From Candidatus Berkelbacteria bacterium RIFCSPLOWO2_01_FULL_50_28 (GTDB lineage Bacteria > Patescibacteria > UBA1384 > 2-12-FULL-50-11): DNA of 64,000 bases. Made by a program: the position numbers and the translations under genes. The stretch lies in contig MEZX01000002.1 in NCBI GenBank assembly GCA_001774395.1, forward strand, positions 525,000 to 588,999, given 5' to 3'. Of the stretch, positions 38,507 to 50,827 are shown in pieces. Below the pieces are notes generated by a model that was given only the letters and a program-made list of their open reading frames with translations, was not told the DNA's origin and did not search any database. Position 1 is the first letter of the stretch. Each line of letters opens with the position of its first letter.

Positions 38507-38726
38507 TGTCTTTTTCGACTTGTCTAATTCTTTTTAAAATCAAACTGGCAAACGCTTGCTGTCCGAACATAATTCCAACAATAATACCGCCCATGGTAGC
38601 AATGATCACTTCTTTAGAGTTGCCAAGCCAGACAAAAACAACCAGAAGAATAGCTAACGGAATAAGCTTCAGCCAGTAAGAGCTCTTAACTTTAGCCAAA
38701 AAAATCGCTATCCGTTCCACGGTCAT
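38499..38726 (-). CDS. small two-helix membrane protein between rpsG and fusA
   Basis: 75 residues from the ATG at 38726, one base after the rpsG stop; the stop overlaps the fusA start by 8 nt. Two hydrophobic helices (LIPLAILLVVFVWLG and VIIATMGGIIVGIMFGQQAFASLIL) are flanked by Lys/Arg. No family recognised. Its tight coupling on both sides inside the str operon implies co-translation with ribosomal genes, unusual for a membrane protein. Confidence 0.75.
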   Translation of the reverse strand: MTVERIAIFLAKVKSSYWLKLIPLAILLVVFVWLGNSKEVIIATMGGIIVGIMFGQQAFASLILKRIRQVEKDNG

Positions 38727-38727
38727 C

Positions 38728-39201
38728 TTAATACCGTGCGAAGTGGGCAAAGGCCCGGTTGGCTTCGGCCATCTTGTGCAAATCTTCGCGTTTTTTCATG
38801 ACCGCACCGGTGCTGTCGAGAATGTTTTTCATCTCGTTATACAGGGCATCGGCCATTGGCTTACCTTTTACCGCCCGCGCCGCCGCAAGTAACCACCGCA
38901 TCACAAGGATAACTTTACGAGCCGGACGAACTTCCATCGGAACTTGATAATTCGCACCACCAACACGACGAGAGCGTACCTCTAAAATTGGAGAGGCCTT
39001 TTCGACGATTTCCCGCAATAAAAATGGGACTTCAACCTTGCGCTCGGCTGCCAGTTTTTCCAACGCGGCGTAAACAATTGTTTGAGCGGTTTCCTTTTTA
39101 CCGCCGATCATCACCTTGTTTACCAGTTTCGAGAGCATCGGATCCTGATACTTTGGCTCTAGAGTAAAATGAGGCTTTTTGAAGCTAGAACGTCCTCTCA
39201 T
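38728..39201 (-). CDS. rpsG: 30S ribosomal protein S7
   Basis: 157 residues. RGRSSFKKPHF, LVNKVMIGGKKETAQTIVYAALE, RSRRVGGANYQVPMEVRPARKV and the terminal KMAEANRAFAHFARY are uS7 signatures. It organises the 30S head and binds E-site tRNA. It is separated from rpsL by 130 bp of short AT-rich repeats. Confidence 0.97.
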   Translation of the reverse strand: MRGRSSFKKPHFTLEPKYQDPMLSKLVNKVMIGGKKETAQTIVYAALEKLAAERKVEVPFLLREIVEKASPILEVRSRRVGGANYQVPMEVRPARKVILVMRWLLAAARAVKGKPMADALYNEMKNILDSTGAVMKKREDLHKMAEANRAFAHFARY

Positions 39202-39331
39202 CGGGTAACCTTTCGGTTAATCACCGAATCATCGAATAATCGAATCATCAAAAAATCTTCAAACGATCTAAGGACGGATTTTGGTTGATTAGGTAATTTA
39301 ATCATTTTTTGGTTATTTGGTGATTTGAATA
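39202..39331. repeat. AT-rich short-repeat spacer between rpsL and rpsG
   Basis: Built from ATCATCGAATAATCGAATCATC-like variants and TTGGTTATTTGGTGATTTGA. It shares its motif vocabulary with 28045-28192. Repeat units vary in length, so it is not CRISPR. Confidence 0.6.
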
Positions 39332-39748
39332 TTATTTTGGTTTCTTTGCGCCGTACTTTGAGCGGCCCTGGTTACGATTCTCCACGCCCTCGGCGTTGAG
39401 CACCCCCCGAACGATATGGTACTTTACACCCGGTAAGTCTTTAACACGACCGCCGCGAATAAGAACCAGCGCGTGTTCTTGTAGATTATGTTTGATACCT
39501 GGAATATAGGCCGTAACTTCTTGGCCGCTCGTCAGACGGACCCGTGCAATTTTACGCAGAGCCGAGTTTGGCTTTTTCGGCGTCATGGTTGAAACCTTAA
39601 TACAAACTCCTCGCATAAACGGCCGCCCCTTAACGAAAATTACTGGTCGGTTCTTCTGGCTGTTGAAGCCACGATGAAGCGCCGGCGCTTTACTCTTGGC
39701 GACAGTTCGCTTTCTCCCACTTTTTATCAACTGGCTAATCGTAGGCAT
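39332..39748 (-). CDS. rpsL: 30S ribosomal protein S12
   Basis: 138 residues. MPTISQLIKSGRKRTVAKSK, the decoding loop TMTPKKPNSALRKIARVRL and GGRVKDLPGVKYHIVRG with the lysines linked to streptomycin response. GGAGG precedes the start. The C-terminus has a small basic extension RSKYGAKKPK. Confidence 0.97.
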   Translation of the reverse strand: MPTISQLIKSGRKRTVAKSKAPALHRGFNSQKNRPVIFVKGRPFMRGVCIKVSTMTPKKPNSALRKIARVRLTSGQEVTAYIPGIKHNLQEHALVLIRGGRVKDLPGVKYHIVRGVLNAEGVENRNQGRSKYGAKKPK

Positions 39749-39823
39749 TTTAGGATGCCTCCGTCTTTCTATTTTTGCTATTTATCTTTTGGGGTAGAAA
39801 CATGGTTGGCATAGAAGATAATT

Positions 39824-42800
39824 CTACTCCTTAGGATCCTTCAGTTCAACCGTAGGCGCCACTTCTTCGACAGGTTCGACCTTAGCCTTAAACCCGGTCC
39901 CAGCAGGAATCAGTTTACCGATGATGACGTTTTCCTTTAGACCCTTAAGTGAATCCACCTGCCCTTGAATTGCAGCTTTGATCAAGACACTAGTTGTCTC
40001 TTGGAACGAGGCGGCCGACAGGAATGAGTTGGTATTCAAGGAGGCGCGAGTGATTCCGAGAACGATCTGCTCGTATTCGATCGCTGTCCGTTTGTCGGTT
40101 TTGAGCTGTTCGTTTAGTCGTTGGGCTTCAAGCTTGTCGACAATCTGGCCGGCCAGCAATGTTGAATCGCCACCGTTTACAATTCTAACCTTACCGAACA
40201 TTGCGCGAGCGATGATCTCAATATGCTTCTCGTTCACGGCGGCGCCGTGCGAGGCATAAATCATTTGAACTTCTTTGATAATGTATTCGCGAGTTTTGTC
40301 CAAACCACGTAGCTTGAGTGATTGAGCCAGGTCAAGATGACCATCGGTTAAACGCTGCCCAAGCTTGACTACATCGTTATTTTTAACTATCACGCTCAGC
40401 TCTGCAGGTATGATATAGCTGGCAGTTACGGGTTCGTGGGCGACAATTGTGATATTTTTGCCGCTCAGACGTACCTTACCGGCGATGTTAACGCGGATTG
40501 CCTTTTTATCAACTGCTGTGGCCACAGCCTGTTTAGCCTTAACTGAATCGTTATTCTTTACCGCGAACTGATAGCCTTCTTCCAACTCGAACGATTCCTT
40601 TTGGATCTCGTCGGAAATGACGTCAACGTAGAGACGATCGCGCGTTTCGTGGATGGAGACGGTACCTTCAACCTCGGACACGATAGCTGGATTATGCGGC
40701 GGCCGAGCTTCGAAAATCTCCTCAACACGTGGCAAACCTGACGTGATATCGCCAACTGAGACGCCTCCCATATGGAACGTTTTCATCGTCAGCTGGGTGC
40801 CTGGCTCACCAATTGCTTGAGCGGCCATAATACCAACAGCTGTGCCGATTTTTACAAGGTTTCCGGTGGCAAGATCGCGACCGTAGCACTTCTGACAAAC
40901 ACCGAGTTTGGCGGCGCAGTGTAAGTTAGAACGGACTTTCACTTCAGAAAGTTGGGCCTCAACGATCTGGGCTGACTTCTCCTCATCAATCTCGGCACCG
41001 GCTTTAGCAATTACTTTACCGCCCTTTGCCTTAATCGTCTCGCCTGAAGTTTTGCCGAGCAAGCGCTCTTCGTAAGTCTCGCCGTACTGTTCGGATTCAC
41101 TTTGTTTGACCGTCAGGAACGTCTTCGTGCCGCAGTCGTTCTCCGAAATCACCATGTCTTGGGCGACGTCCACTAATCTACGGGTTAGATAACCGGCATC
41201 GGCCGTTTTAAGCGAGGTGTCAGATTTACCCTTTCGCGAGCCGTGAGTAGAAATGAAGTATTCAAGCACCGAAAGTCCTTCTTTATAGTTATGGACGATA
41301 GGAACCTCAATAATTTCACCGGCCGGGTTAACAACCAAGCCTTTCATACCGGAGAGCTGGGTCATCTGGTTGGCCGAACCGCGAGCACCAGAAGAAACCA
41401 TGGTCCAGATTGAATCAGATTCCTTCATACTCTTCATAACTTCGGCCTGAATTTTATTCCGGACTTCCGTCCATTTCTCGATTGAAAGTTTGCGACGCTC
41501 AGGTTCAGATATAAGACCCTTTCGATAACGTTTTGTAATTTCGTCAATCGCTTCTTCGCCCTCTTTGATAAGCTGATTTTTTGTCGCAGGGACTTTGATA
41601 TCGGAAATCGACATTGTCATACCCGATCTTTCAGCAAATTTGAAACCAAGCGCCATCAACTCGTCAGCGATACGCGATGTTTCTGGACCGCCGTACACCT
41701 TAAAGATGTTGCGAATAATTTTCTTCAGGGCTCTGGTGTCGAGCGACTCGTTAACGTAAGCATGCCCCTTGGGAAAAATGGTATTGATCATTGCTCGGCC
41801 AACGGTGGTATCAATTCGCGCTCCGTCGCGACGAAGTTGAATTTTAGCTTGAGGATGAAGCTCACCTCGCTGATAAGAAAGTGTCACCTCATCGACGCCG
41901 GCAAATGCTTTGCCTTCACCCAGCACGCCCTCAGCTTCGTTCGTCAGATAGAACAAACCAAAAACGATATCGAGTCGCGGCGCTGGCAGCGGTTCGCCGG
42001 ACGCTGGTTTAAGAAGGTTGTTGACTGAAAGCATTAGCTCCTCGGCTTCGTGACGGGCCTGAGCCGAAAGCGGCACGTGAACAGCCATTTGATCACCATC
42101 GAAGTCAGCGTTATAGGCAGCACAAACTAGCGGATGGAGCTGAATAGCCTTACCCTCGATCAGAATCGGGTGAAAAGCTTGAATTCCAAGACGGTGCAGT
42201 GTGGGAGCACGGTTCAGCAGGACGTGAGATCCTTTAGTAACCGCCTCAAGAATCTCCCATACTTCTGGAGTTTGGCGGTCAATTAAACGTGAAGCATTCT
42301 TGACGTTATGAACGTAGCCTTCGCTTATCAGTTTCGAGATCACAAAAGGCTTGAATAGTTCGAGAGCCATTACCTTTGGCAGACCGCATTGATCGAGTTT
42401 TAAGTTTGGACCAACAACGATTACGGAACGACCGGAGTAATCAACACGCTTACCCAGCAAGTTCTGGCGGAAACGTCCTTGTTTGCCACGCAACATATCA
42501 GAAAGACTTCTGGGCTGACGTCCGGCGCCGACCGTTTGGCCTTTGCGAGCCGAGTTGTCGATCAAAGCATCAACCGCTTCTTGCAACATCCGTTTCTCGT
42601 TGCGAACAATTACATCCGGCGCACCTTGGTTCATAAGCCGTTTCAAACGGTTATTACGATTCAAAACCCTGCGGTAGAGATCGTTAAGATCGCTTGAGGC
42701 AAACCTACCGCCATCGAGCTGCACCATCGGACGCAAGTCCGGTGGCAGGACAGGAAGCTTCAGAAGGATAAGCCACTCAGGCTTCACTCCAGCCAATTTC

Positions 42801-43612
42801 ATATCGGTTAGAACGCGCAGACGCTTCATGAGCCGGCGATAGGTATTTGGTAAAACGGTGTTGGCGAGAGCCCGGATAGCTTTAATCTCGTCATCAAGAT
42901 TTATCTTCTTTAATAGCTCTAGAACAGCCTCGGCGCCGATCGCTACTTTCAGGATATTACCAAAGCGCAGACTCAGCTCGTGGTATTTTCCTTCAGGGAG
43001 AACTAGCTTGGGAGCTAAGGAGGTAAGGTCGGACTTGGTTGATTTATAGTTAATTTCCAACTGCTCCAAACGTTCCGGTGAATCCTTCAATAATTCTTTA
43101 GCGGCTTTGTATTCTAGCTCCAGCTGGGCTAGTGCTTCAGATCGGAGCGTGTCGTCAACATGGGTAACGACGAAACTGGCGAAGTAAATCACTCTCTCTA
43201 AATCACTGACTGAGATATCGAGAACGGTGCCTAAAATATAAGGAACACCGCGGACGTACCAGATGTGGGCAACCGGCACGGCCAATTCGATATGACCCAT
43301 TCGTTCCCGGCGTACCGAGGCGCGAGTGACTTCCACGCCACATTTATCGCAGATGACGCCTTTGTAACGAATGCGCTTGTATTTGCCGCAGTAACACTCC
43401 CAATCTTTAGTGGGGCCAAAAATTCGCTCGTCGAACAAACCATCGCGCTCCGGCTTCTGGGTACGGTAGTTGATAGTTTCCGGCTTCAGGACTTCGCCGT
43501 AGCTCCATCGATCCATATCTTCCGGACCAGCCACGCGCAATCTCAGCCCCTCAAAGTTCAAAAGATTAAACTCTGACTTTTCCACTTTTGTGTTTAGCTT
43601 TAGCTCTGGCAT
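39824..43612 (-). CDS. rpoC: RNA polymerase beta' subunit
   Basis: 1262 residues. Zinc ribbon WECYCGKYKRIRYKGVICDKCG; the active-site motif AYNADFDGDQMAVHVPL with three catalytic Asp; bridge helix and trigger-loop region AIGEPGTQLTMKTFHMGG; second zinc site with NDCGT and CAAKLGVCQKCYGRDLATG. The C-terminal dock ends with an acidic tail. It starts directly after the rpoB stop (TAAATG). Confidence 0.98.
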   Translation of the reverse strand: MPELKLNTKVEKSEFNLLNFEGLRLRVAGPEDMDRWSYGEVLKPETINYRTQKPERDGLFDERIFGPTKDWECYCGKYKRIRYKGVICDKCGVEVTRASVRRERMGHIELAVPVAHIWYVRGVPYILGTVLDISVSDLERVIYFASFVVTHVDDTLRSEALAQLELEYKAAKELLKDSPERLEQLEINYKSTKSDLTSLAPKLVLPEGKYHELSLRFGNILKVAIGAEAVLELLKKINLDDEIKAIRALANTVLPNTYRRLMKRLRVLTDMKLAGVKPEWLILLKLPVLPPDLRPMVQLDGGRFASSDLNDLYRRVLNRNNRLKRLMNQGAPDVIVRNEKRMLQEAVDALIDNSARKGQTVGAGRQPRSLSDMLRGKQGRFRQNLLGKRVDYSGRSVIVVGPNLKLDQCGLPKVMALELFKPFVISKLISEGYVHNVKNASRLIDRQTPEVWEILEAVTKGSHVLLNRAPTLHRLGIQAFHPILIEGKAIQLHPLVCAAYNADFDGDQMAVHVPLSAQARHEAEELMLSVNNLLKPASGEPLPAPRLDIVFGLFYLTNEAEGVLGEGKAFAGVDEVTLSYQRGELHPQAKIQLRRDGARIDTTVGRAMINTIFPKGHAYVNESLDTRALKKIIRNIFKVYGGPETSRIADELMALGFKFAERSGMTMSISDIKVPATKNQLIKEGEEAIDEITKRYRKGLISEPERRKLSIEKWTEVRNKIQAEVMKSMKESDSIWTMVSSGARGSANQMTQLSGMKGLVVNPAGEIIEVPIVHNYKEGLSVLEYFISTHGSRKGKSDTSLKTADAGYLTRRLVDVAQDMVISENDCGTKTFLTVKQSESEQYGETYEERLLGKTSGETIKAKGGKVIAKAGAEIDEEKSAQIVEAQLSEVKVRSNLHCAAKLGVCQKCYGRDLATGNLVKIGTAVGIMAAQAIGEPGTQLTMKTFHMGGVSVGDITSGLPRVEEIFEARPPHNPAIVSEVEGTVSIHETRDRLYVDVISDEIQKESFELEEGYQFAVKNNDSVKAKQAVATAVDKKAIRVNIAGKVRLSGKNITIVAHEPVTASYIIPAELSVIVKNNDVVKLGQRLTDGHLDLAQSLKLRGLDKTREYIIKEVQMIYASHGAAVNEKHIEIIARAMFGKVRIVNGGDSTLLAGQIVDKLEAQRLNEQLKTDKRTAIEYEQIVLGITRASLNTNSFLSAASFQETTSVLIKAAIQGQVDSLKGLKENVIIGKLIPAGTGFKAKVEPVEEVAPTVELKDPKE

Positions 43613-46921
<3,309 letters not shown>

Positions 46922-46969
46922 TATAGCCTCCTTTATTGTTCGTTAATTCACTGACAGCAAAACACGCTC

Positions 46970-46985
46970 CATATGGAGCGAATCA
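46970..46985. other. perfect palindrome in the rpoB leader
   Basis: CGCTCCATATGGAGCG is a perfect 16-bp palindrome about 50 nt before the rpoB start codon. Lying downstream of the predicted transcription start, it would be in the mRNA leader and may be an operator or hairpin. A second hairpin, CCCCAA/TTGGGG, is at 47025-47041. Confidence 0.45.
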
Positions 46986-47043
46986 TCGGCTGACGTTTGT
47001 CGCTTCGTTATTTTCACCTATGATCCCCAACTAACTTGGGGTA

Positions 47044-47072
47044 AATGTACAGTGTAAATCAGCCCTTGTCAA
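47044..47072 (-). promoter_or_regulatory. consensus-like promoter for rpoB-rpoC
   Basis: On the minus strand, -35 TTGACA (47072-47067), an exact 17-nt spacer and -10 TACATT (47049-47044). The -35 box lies inside the last codons of obg. Expected start near 47037, giving a leader of about 115 nt. Confidence 0.75.
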
Positions 47073-48030
47073 GTGCTTCAACAATAGCTTCTTTCAACTC
47101 GCTGATTCCGGTGTTCTGCTCCGCACTTATCAGTATGCTATCAGGGAAATCTTTATTCAAGGCCGTAACCTGTTCTTCGTTCAACAGATCCATCTTGTTG
47201 AGGATAACGATGCGCGGCAGATCCAATAGTTTCACATCGTAAGACTTAATCTCGTCCAATATTACCTTCTCGCTTAACTTCGGGCTCTCTAGTGAGGCGT
47301 CTATTACATGGACGATCAACCGAACCCTGGAACTATGACGCAAGAATTCTGTCCCCAACCCTTTGCCTAAATGGGCGTCCTTGATTAGTCCGGGCAAATC
47401 AACCAGCGTAACTTTTTGTCCGTTAATTGTTGCTACTCCTAGTACTGGCTCGACCGTCGAAAATTTATAAGCTCCGATCCTACCAGAAACCCCACAGAGC
47501 GCTTTCAAGAGTGACGACTTCCCGGCGTTCGGCTCACCAACAATTGCCACGTCGGCAACCAAACGTAGCTCTAGTCTGACCTGCAGCTTCTGTCCCGGAA
47601 TTCCCGAAGTAAACTCGAAAGGGTTTTGGTGAGTGGCACTGACAAAATGCACATTCCCTTTGCCACCAATCCCGCCAAGGGCAAGCACTATTCTCATATC
47701 GGTCTTGGTAAAATCTGCCAGCTGGTGATTGAAGATGGTATCAGTAACCACAGTGCCAGTGGGCACGATGAGTTCAAGCACGGCGCCGTCGTGGCCCTTT
47801 CTTTTTTTTCTGGCACCTTTCTGCCCGTCCTCGGCTTTAAATTGTTTACGATAACGAAAGTCGGCCAGGGTGTCGGTGTTATTGCTCGAGATAAAGGCGA
47901 TGTCACCGCCCTTCCCGCCGTCCCCTCCATCAGGGCCGCCTTTTTCTTCGCCCTTCTCTCGCCGCCACGATACCACGCCGTCACCGCCATTTCCGGCTTT
48001 CAACTCTAATTCAACAGTGTCCACAAGCAT
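47059..48030 (-). CDS. obg: GTPase Obg
   Basis: 323 residues from the ATG at 48030 (a start 18 nt earlier overlaps the upstream gene). The glycine-rich Obg fold (ELELKAGNGGDGVVSWRREK, GGPDGGDGGKGG) is followed by the G domain: G1 GEPNAGKSS, G3 DLPGLI, G4 NKMD. The optional C-terminal OCT domain is absent. Obg proteins act in 50S assembly and stress control. The rpoBC promoter overlaps its 3' end. Confidence 0.95.
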   Translation of the reverse strand: MLVDTVELELKAGNGGDGVVSWRREKGEEKGGPDGGDGGKGGDIAFISSNNTDTLADFRYRKQFKAEDGQKGARKKRKGHDGAVLELIVPTGTVVTDTIFNHQLADFTKTDMRIVLALGGIGGKGNVHFVSATHQNPFEFTSGIPGQKLQVRLELRLVADVAIVGEPNAGKSSLLKALCGVSGRIGAYKFSTVEPVLGVATINGQKVTLVDLPGLIKDAHLGKGLGTEFLRHSSRVRLIVHVIDASLESPKLSEKVILDEIKSYDVKLLDLPRIVILNKMDLLNEEQVTALNKDFPDSILISAEQNTGISELKEAIVEALDKG

Positions 48031-48031
48031 T

Positions 48032-50827
48032 TTATGATTTAGCGCCAAATACTATCTGTAGGATATCTCGTAACAAACCCGGAGGATTGGCTGCTAAGTC
48101 GGCATCGTAGTCTATAGAGTAGCTGTGGGTTAAGGGCACTCGGCTTGGTAGATCGATCGAGCTTCTTGCTACGAAGATCCCCTTGACATCACCCTCGTAA
48201 GCATCGCCAAAGGTTATTGAACCACCCAGGGCAACGTAGGCCCCGCATTCAACCGTCTCGGTATGGTTTGCTGGTGTCTCGAACGTAATCGTGCCCGAGG
48301 CAATTATTGCCAACTTTGCCTTCGTGCAACCGATATCCCCTCGAACTGTTACGTTTCCATCGACAACTATCGAACCGATACCATCAAACTGAACTGAGTT
48401 GTTGAGCGTCAGATTACCTGCGACTTTCCAAACTTTTCCCTCAGGGGGAGTTGAGTAGGTTGATCGCTGCAGGTTCAAAGGATCGTTGGTGGCAGAATTG
48501 AGATGCCAAACAGCTCCCGTGTAATTTCCTCCAACAGCCGTGCCGGCGGCAAAACCTTTATCAAAAGATGCTTGAAGAATTGATCGAACCGACGACCAAT
48601 TGATTTCGCTACTAGAGTAGTTAGGCAGTTTTGCTGGATTGCCTCGAATGTTAATACTTCCGCCAACCACCACGGCGCTATCGCTAATTTCGAAATCAGC
48701 TATTTCCCCTGGAGCAAGGACATTTCCTCCGACCCTAATATCTGCCACCGAGATTTTTTCCCGCATCGGCGGACCTAATGAGATCGGTAATGGCGCTCCA
48801 TTTTCTAATATCTCTGGTACCTCCACGATCACGTCAGTATTGAAACATATATACTCTTGCAGACCCCCGGCACATTCGCCGCTCCCTAGATACACATTTT
48901 CGTGGGCTCCTGACTGCTCGAGGTAGGAGCCAATATTAGCGATGTCGCTCCCGGAAGCCGATGGAACAAGCGTCAGCCGATAGTTATATTCCTCCTCTCT
49001 ACTGTCAAATCCAGTGATCGTGACCTCATAATATTTGCCCCGATTATCCCCGTCACCTTGATCTTTAAGGATAATATTGGCAACGTAGTCATTCGGGCCA
49101 CTCTGGTGAACCTCGACAGGATTGTTGGAGTCAGATAGATCAAAACGCCATTTTTCGTCCTCAAACAAAAGCTGGTCGGGTTTAAAGATCAGCCTCGGCG
49201 GGAGTTTTATGGTGATTTTTGGCACAAAAACATTGGGACTGCATTCGCCGAAACACATCACTCGAGCGGCACGAGGGAGCTCTCCGTATGTGTCAGGACT
49301 TCCGCGCGGCATAAACCATAACCCCAGACCAGCATAAACCGAGTTGCCGGCTTTTTGTAAAGTTTCAACAGGCGAGATTCCGGTTCTTGATTTCTTAACA
49401 CATCGGGAGTTACTGCATGATGGACGAGTTATCTTATATATACCTGGCTTGTTATTCTTTACCCCGACAAAAAACAATGTTTCAACGCCACTGATTGTGT
49501 TAACCACTATGCTATTTGAGTAGCCCCCACCGACGCTGGTGATTTTCGTCCACGTCCAACTACTCGGAGCTGATGTTGGGTTTTCCACCCTAAACAGTCC
49601 ATCGCCCGTGACGTTGAGAAACAGTTTCCCCTGCCATAAGACGGAACCACTAACATATGACTGGCTACTAGACGCCTGAGGGACTGTTAGGGTATTCCAG
49701 TTTGTACCATTAGAGGAGTACATAAGCTTGGTGGCTGTGTTAGTCACACTGGAATTGTAGACACTAGCAAAGAGGATATCGTTATTCACAAACATATAGA
49801 AAACCCCTTCATTATTTCGGTTCCCCGAGCCTCCAGTCACCACTTTTTTCCAGGCAGTACTTGTAGGAGTCCAGCTGTTAGGGTTATTCGCGGCGCCGTG
49901 ATGTTGCCATATTTGAAACCCTAAACTTTGAGCGGTTGGGGTTACTTTTCGAGCAAAGTTGCCATGACTAAACGTTGCTGCATAAATATCCCCCTTGAAG
50001 AGTGCTGTGGAAAAAAATCTCTGTGCGAGGCGCCAGTTTGTCACGTTAATATTTTGCCAGTAATTATAATCACGAGCTATCTCGGTTGGAGCGTAACAAC
50101 CGCCAGGAAATTGTGGCCAGCGCGTTTGCAGGCAACTTGGAGAACTTGGTTGAACCCAGTTGGCTTGAGCGTTAACTGCTGCACCGTCTGCCTGATAACT
50201 TGGAACAGTTGAAGTAGTCATTTCGGGTGGTGGGGAAGCTGGTGGATACCCAGTATAGTCAAAGGCTGTTGATGAGGACCCACTACTACATCTGGTTCCC
50301 CCAAATTCGACCGGCCTGCCTTGGACAGGGTCAGGATTTCCCCAAGTGTTGAAACAGGCTCTGCCGTTATAGATGTACGAGTTAAGAACCGAGAGCTGTG
50401 TCGGTCCTGGCAAACCGGCTGGACGCATTCCAAGCGAGCTGACAGGTTTCCAGTTATCTCCTAAGCCCTCAGTGTAGCTAAACTTTCCCTGGAAGCGGAA
50501 AAACTGACTCGGCAGAACATCGCCCGTGTCAGCGTTGCGACGCAACTCAAGTGGCACGTCGGAAGTCTGCTGATCACAAGGCTCAGTCGGGTGATAGCTG
50601 TCATAACAAGGCGACTGTGAGCTGTCGGTTAAACTGTTAATTAGACGAACAGCTGGTGTAGCGCGGTCAACTTGCGCGGCAGATAAATTTACCAGTGTCG
50701 GATTATGATACCCCACTCCAATAGGTGAAATTTTGTCTCGGCGAATGATAGCACCACTAACTACCCCCGCAATAAGCGCGAGAGTAAGAAACGTTATGCC
50801 AATCAATTCCGGATTCCGTTTCAGCAT
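48032..50827 (-). CDS. large exported surface protein: propeller plus beta-helix modules
   Basis: 931 residues. An N-terminal membrane segment (IGITFLTLALIAGVVSGAII) is followed by a module to about residue 120 ending LPSQFFRFQGKFSYTEG. Residues of about 150-530 are a propeller-like region with repeats such as YSSNGTNW and many aromatic strands. From about 530 a beta-rich module (PPRLIFKPDQLLFEDEKW) leads into a polymer-forming, bactofilin-like beta-helix segment (VVVGGSINIRGN, GIGSIVVDGNVTVRGDIGC, AYVALGGSITFG). The N-terminal module resembles the gene at 52096 and the C-terminal part the gene at 50828. It is probably displayed outside the cell. Function unknown. Confidence 0.75.
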   Translation of the reverse strand: MLKRNPELIGITFLTLALIAGVVSGAIIRRDKISPIGVGYHNPTLVNLSAAQVDRATPAVRLINSLTDSSQSPCYDSYHPTEPCDQQTSDVPLELRRNADTGDVLPSQFFRFQGKFSYTEGLGDNWKPVSSLGMRPAGLPGPTQLSVLNSYIYNGRACFNTWGNPDPVQGRPVEFGGTRCSSGSSSTAFDYTGYPPASPPPEMTTSTVPSYQADGAAVNAQANWVQPSSPSCLQTRWPQFPGGCYAPTEIARDYNYWQNINVTNWRLAQRFFSTALFKGDIYAATFSHGNFARKVTPTAQSLGFQIWQHHGAANNPNSWTPTSTAWKKVVTGGSGNRNNEGVFYMFVNNDILFASVYNSSVTNTATKLMYSSNGTNWNTLTVPQASSSQSYVSGSVLWQGKLFLNVTGDGLFRVENPTSAPSSWTWTKITSVGGGYSNSIVVNTISGVETLFFVGVKNNKPGIYKITRPSCSNSRCVKKSRTGISPVETLQKAGNSVYAGLGLWFMPRGSPDTYGELPRAARVMCFGECSPNVFVPKITIKLPPRLIFKPDQLLFEDEKWRFDLSDSNNPVEVHQSGPNDYVANIILKDQGDGDNRGKYYEVTITGFDSREEEYNYRLTLVPSASGSDIANIGSYLEQSGAHENVYLGSGECAGGLQEYICFNTDVIVEVPEILENGAPLPISLGPPMREKISVADIRVGGNVLAPGEIADFEISDSAVVVGGSINIRGNPAKLPNYSSSEINWSSVRSILQASFDKGFAAGTAVGGNYTGAVWHLNSATNDPLNLQRSTYSTPPEGKVWKVAGNLTLNNSVQFDGIGSIVVDGNVTVRGDIGCTKAKLAIIASGTITFETPANHTETVECGAYVALGGSITFGDAYEGDVKGIFVARSSIDLPSRVPLTHSYSIDYDADLAANPPGLLRDILQIVFGAKS

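Noticed and set aside
39202..39331. CRISPR array
   Set aside because: Repeats are degenerate and vary in length, there are no uniform spacers, and no cas genes are present in the window.
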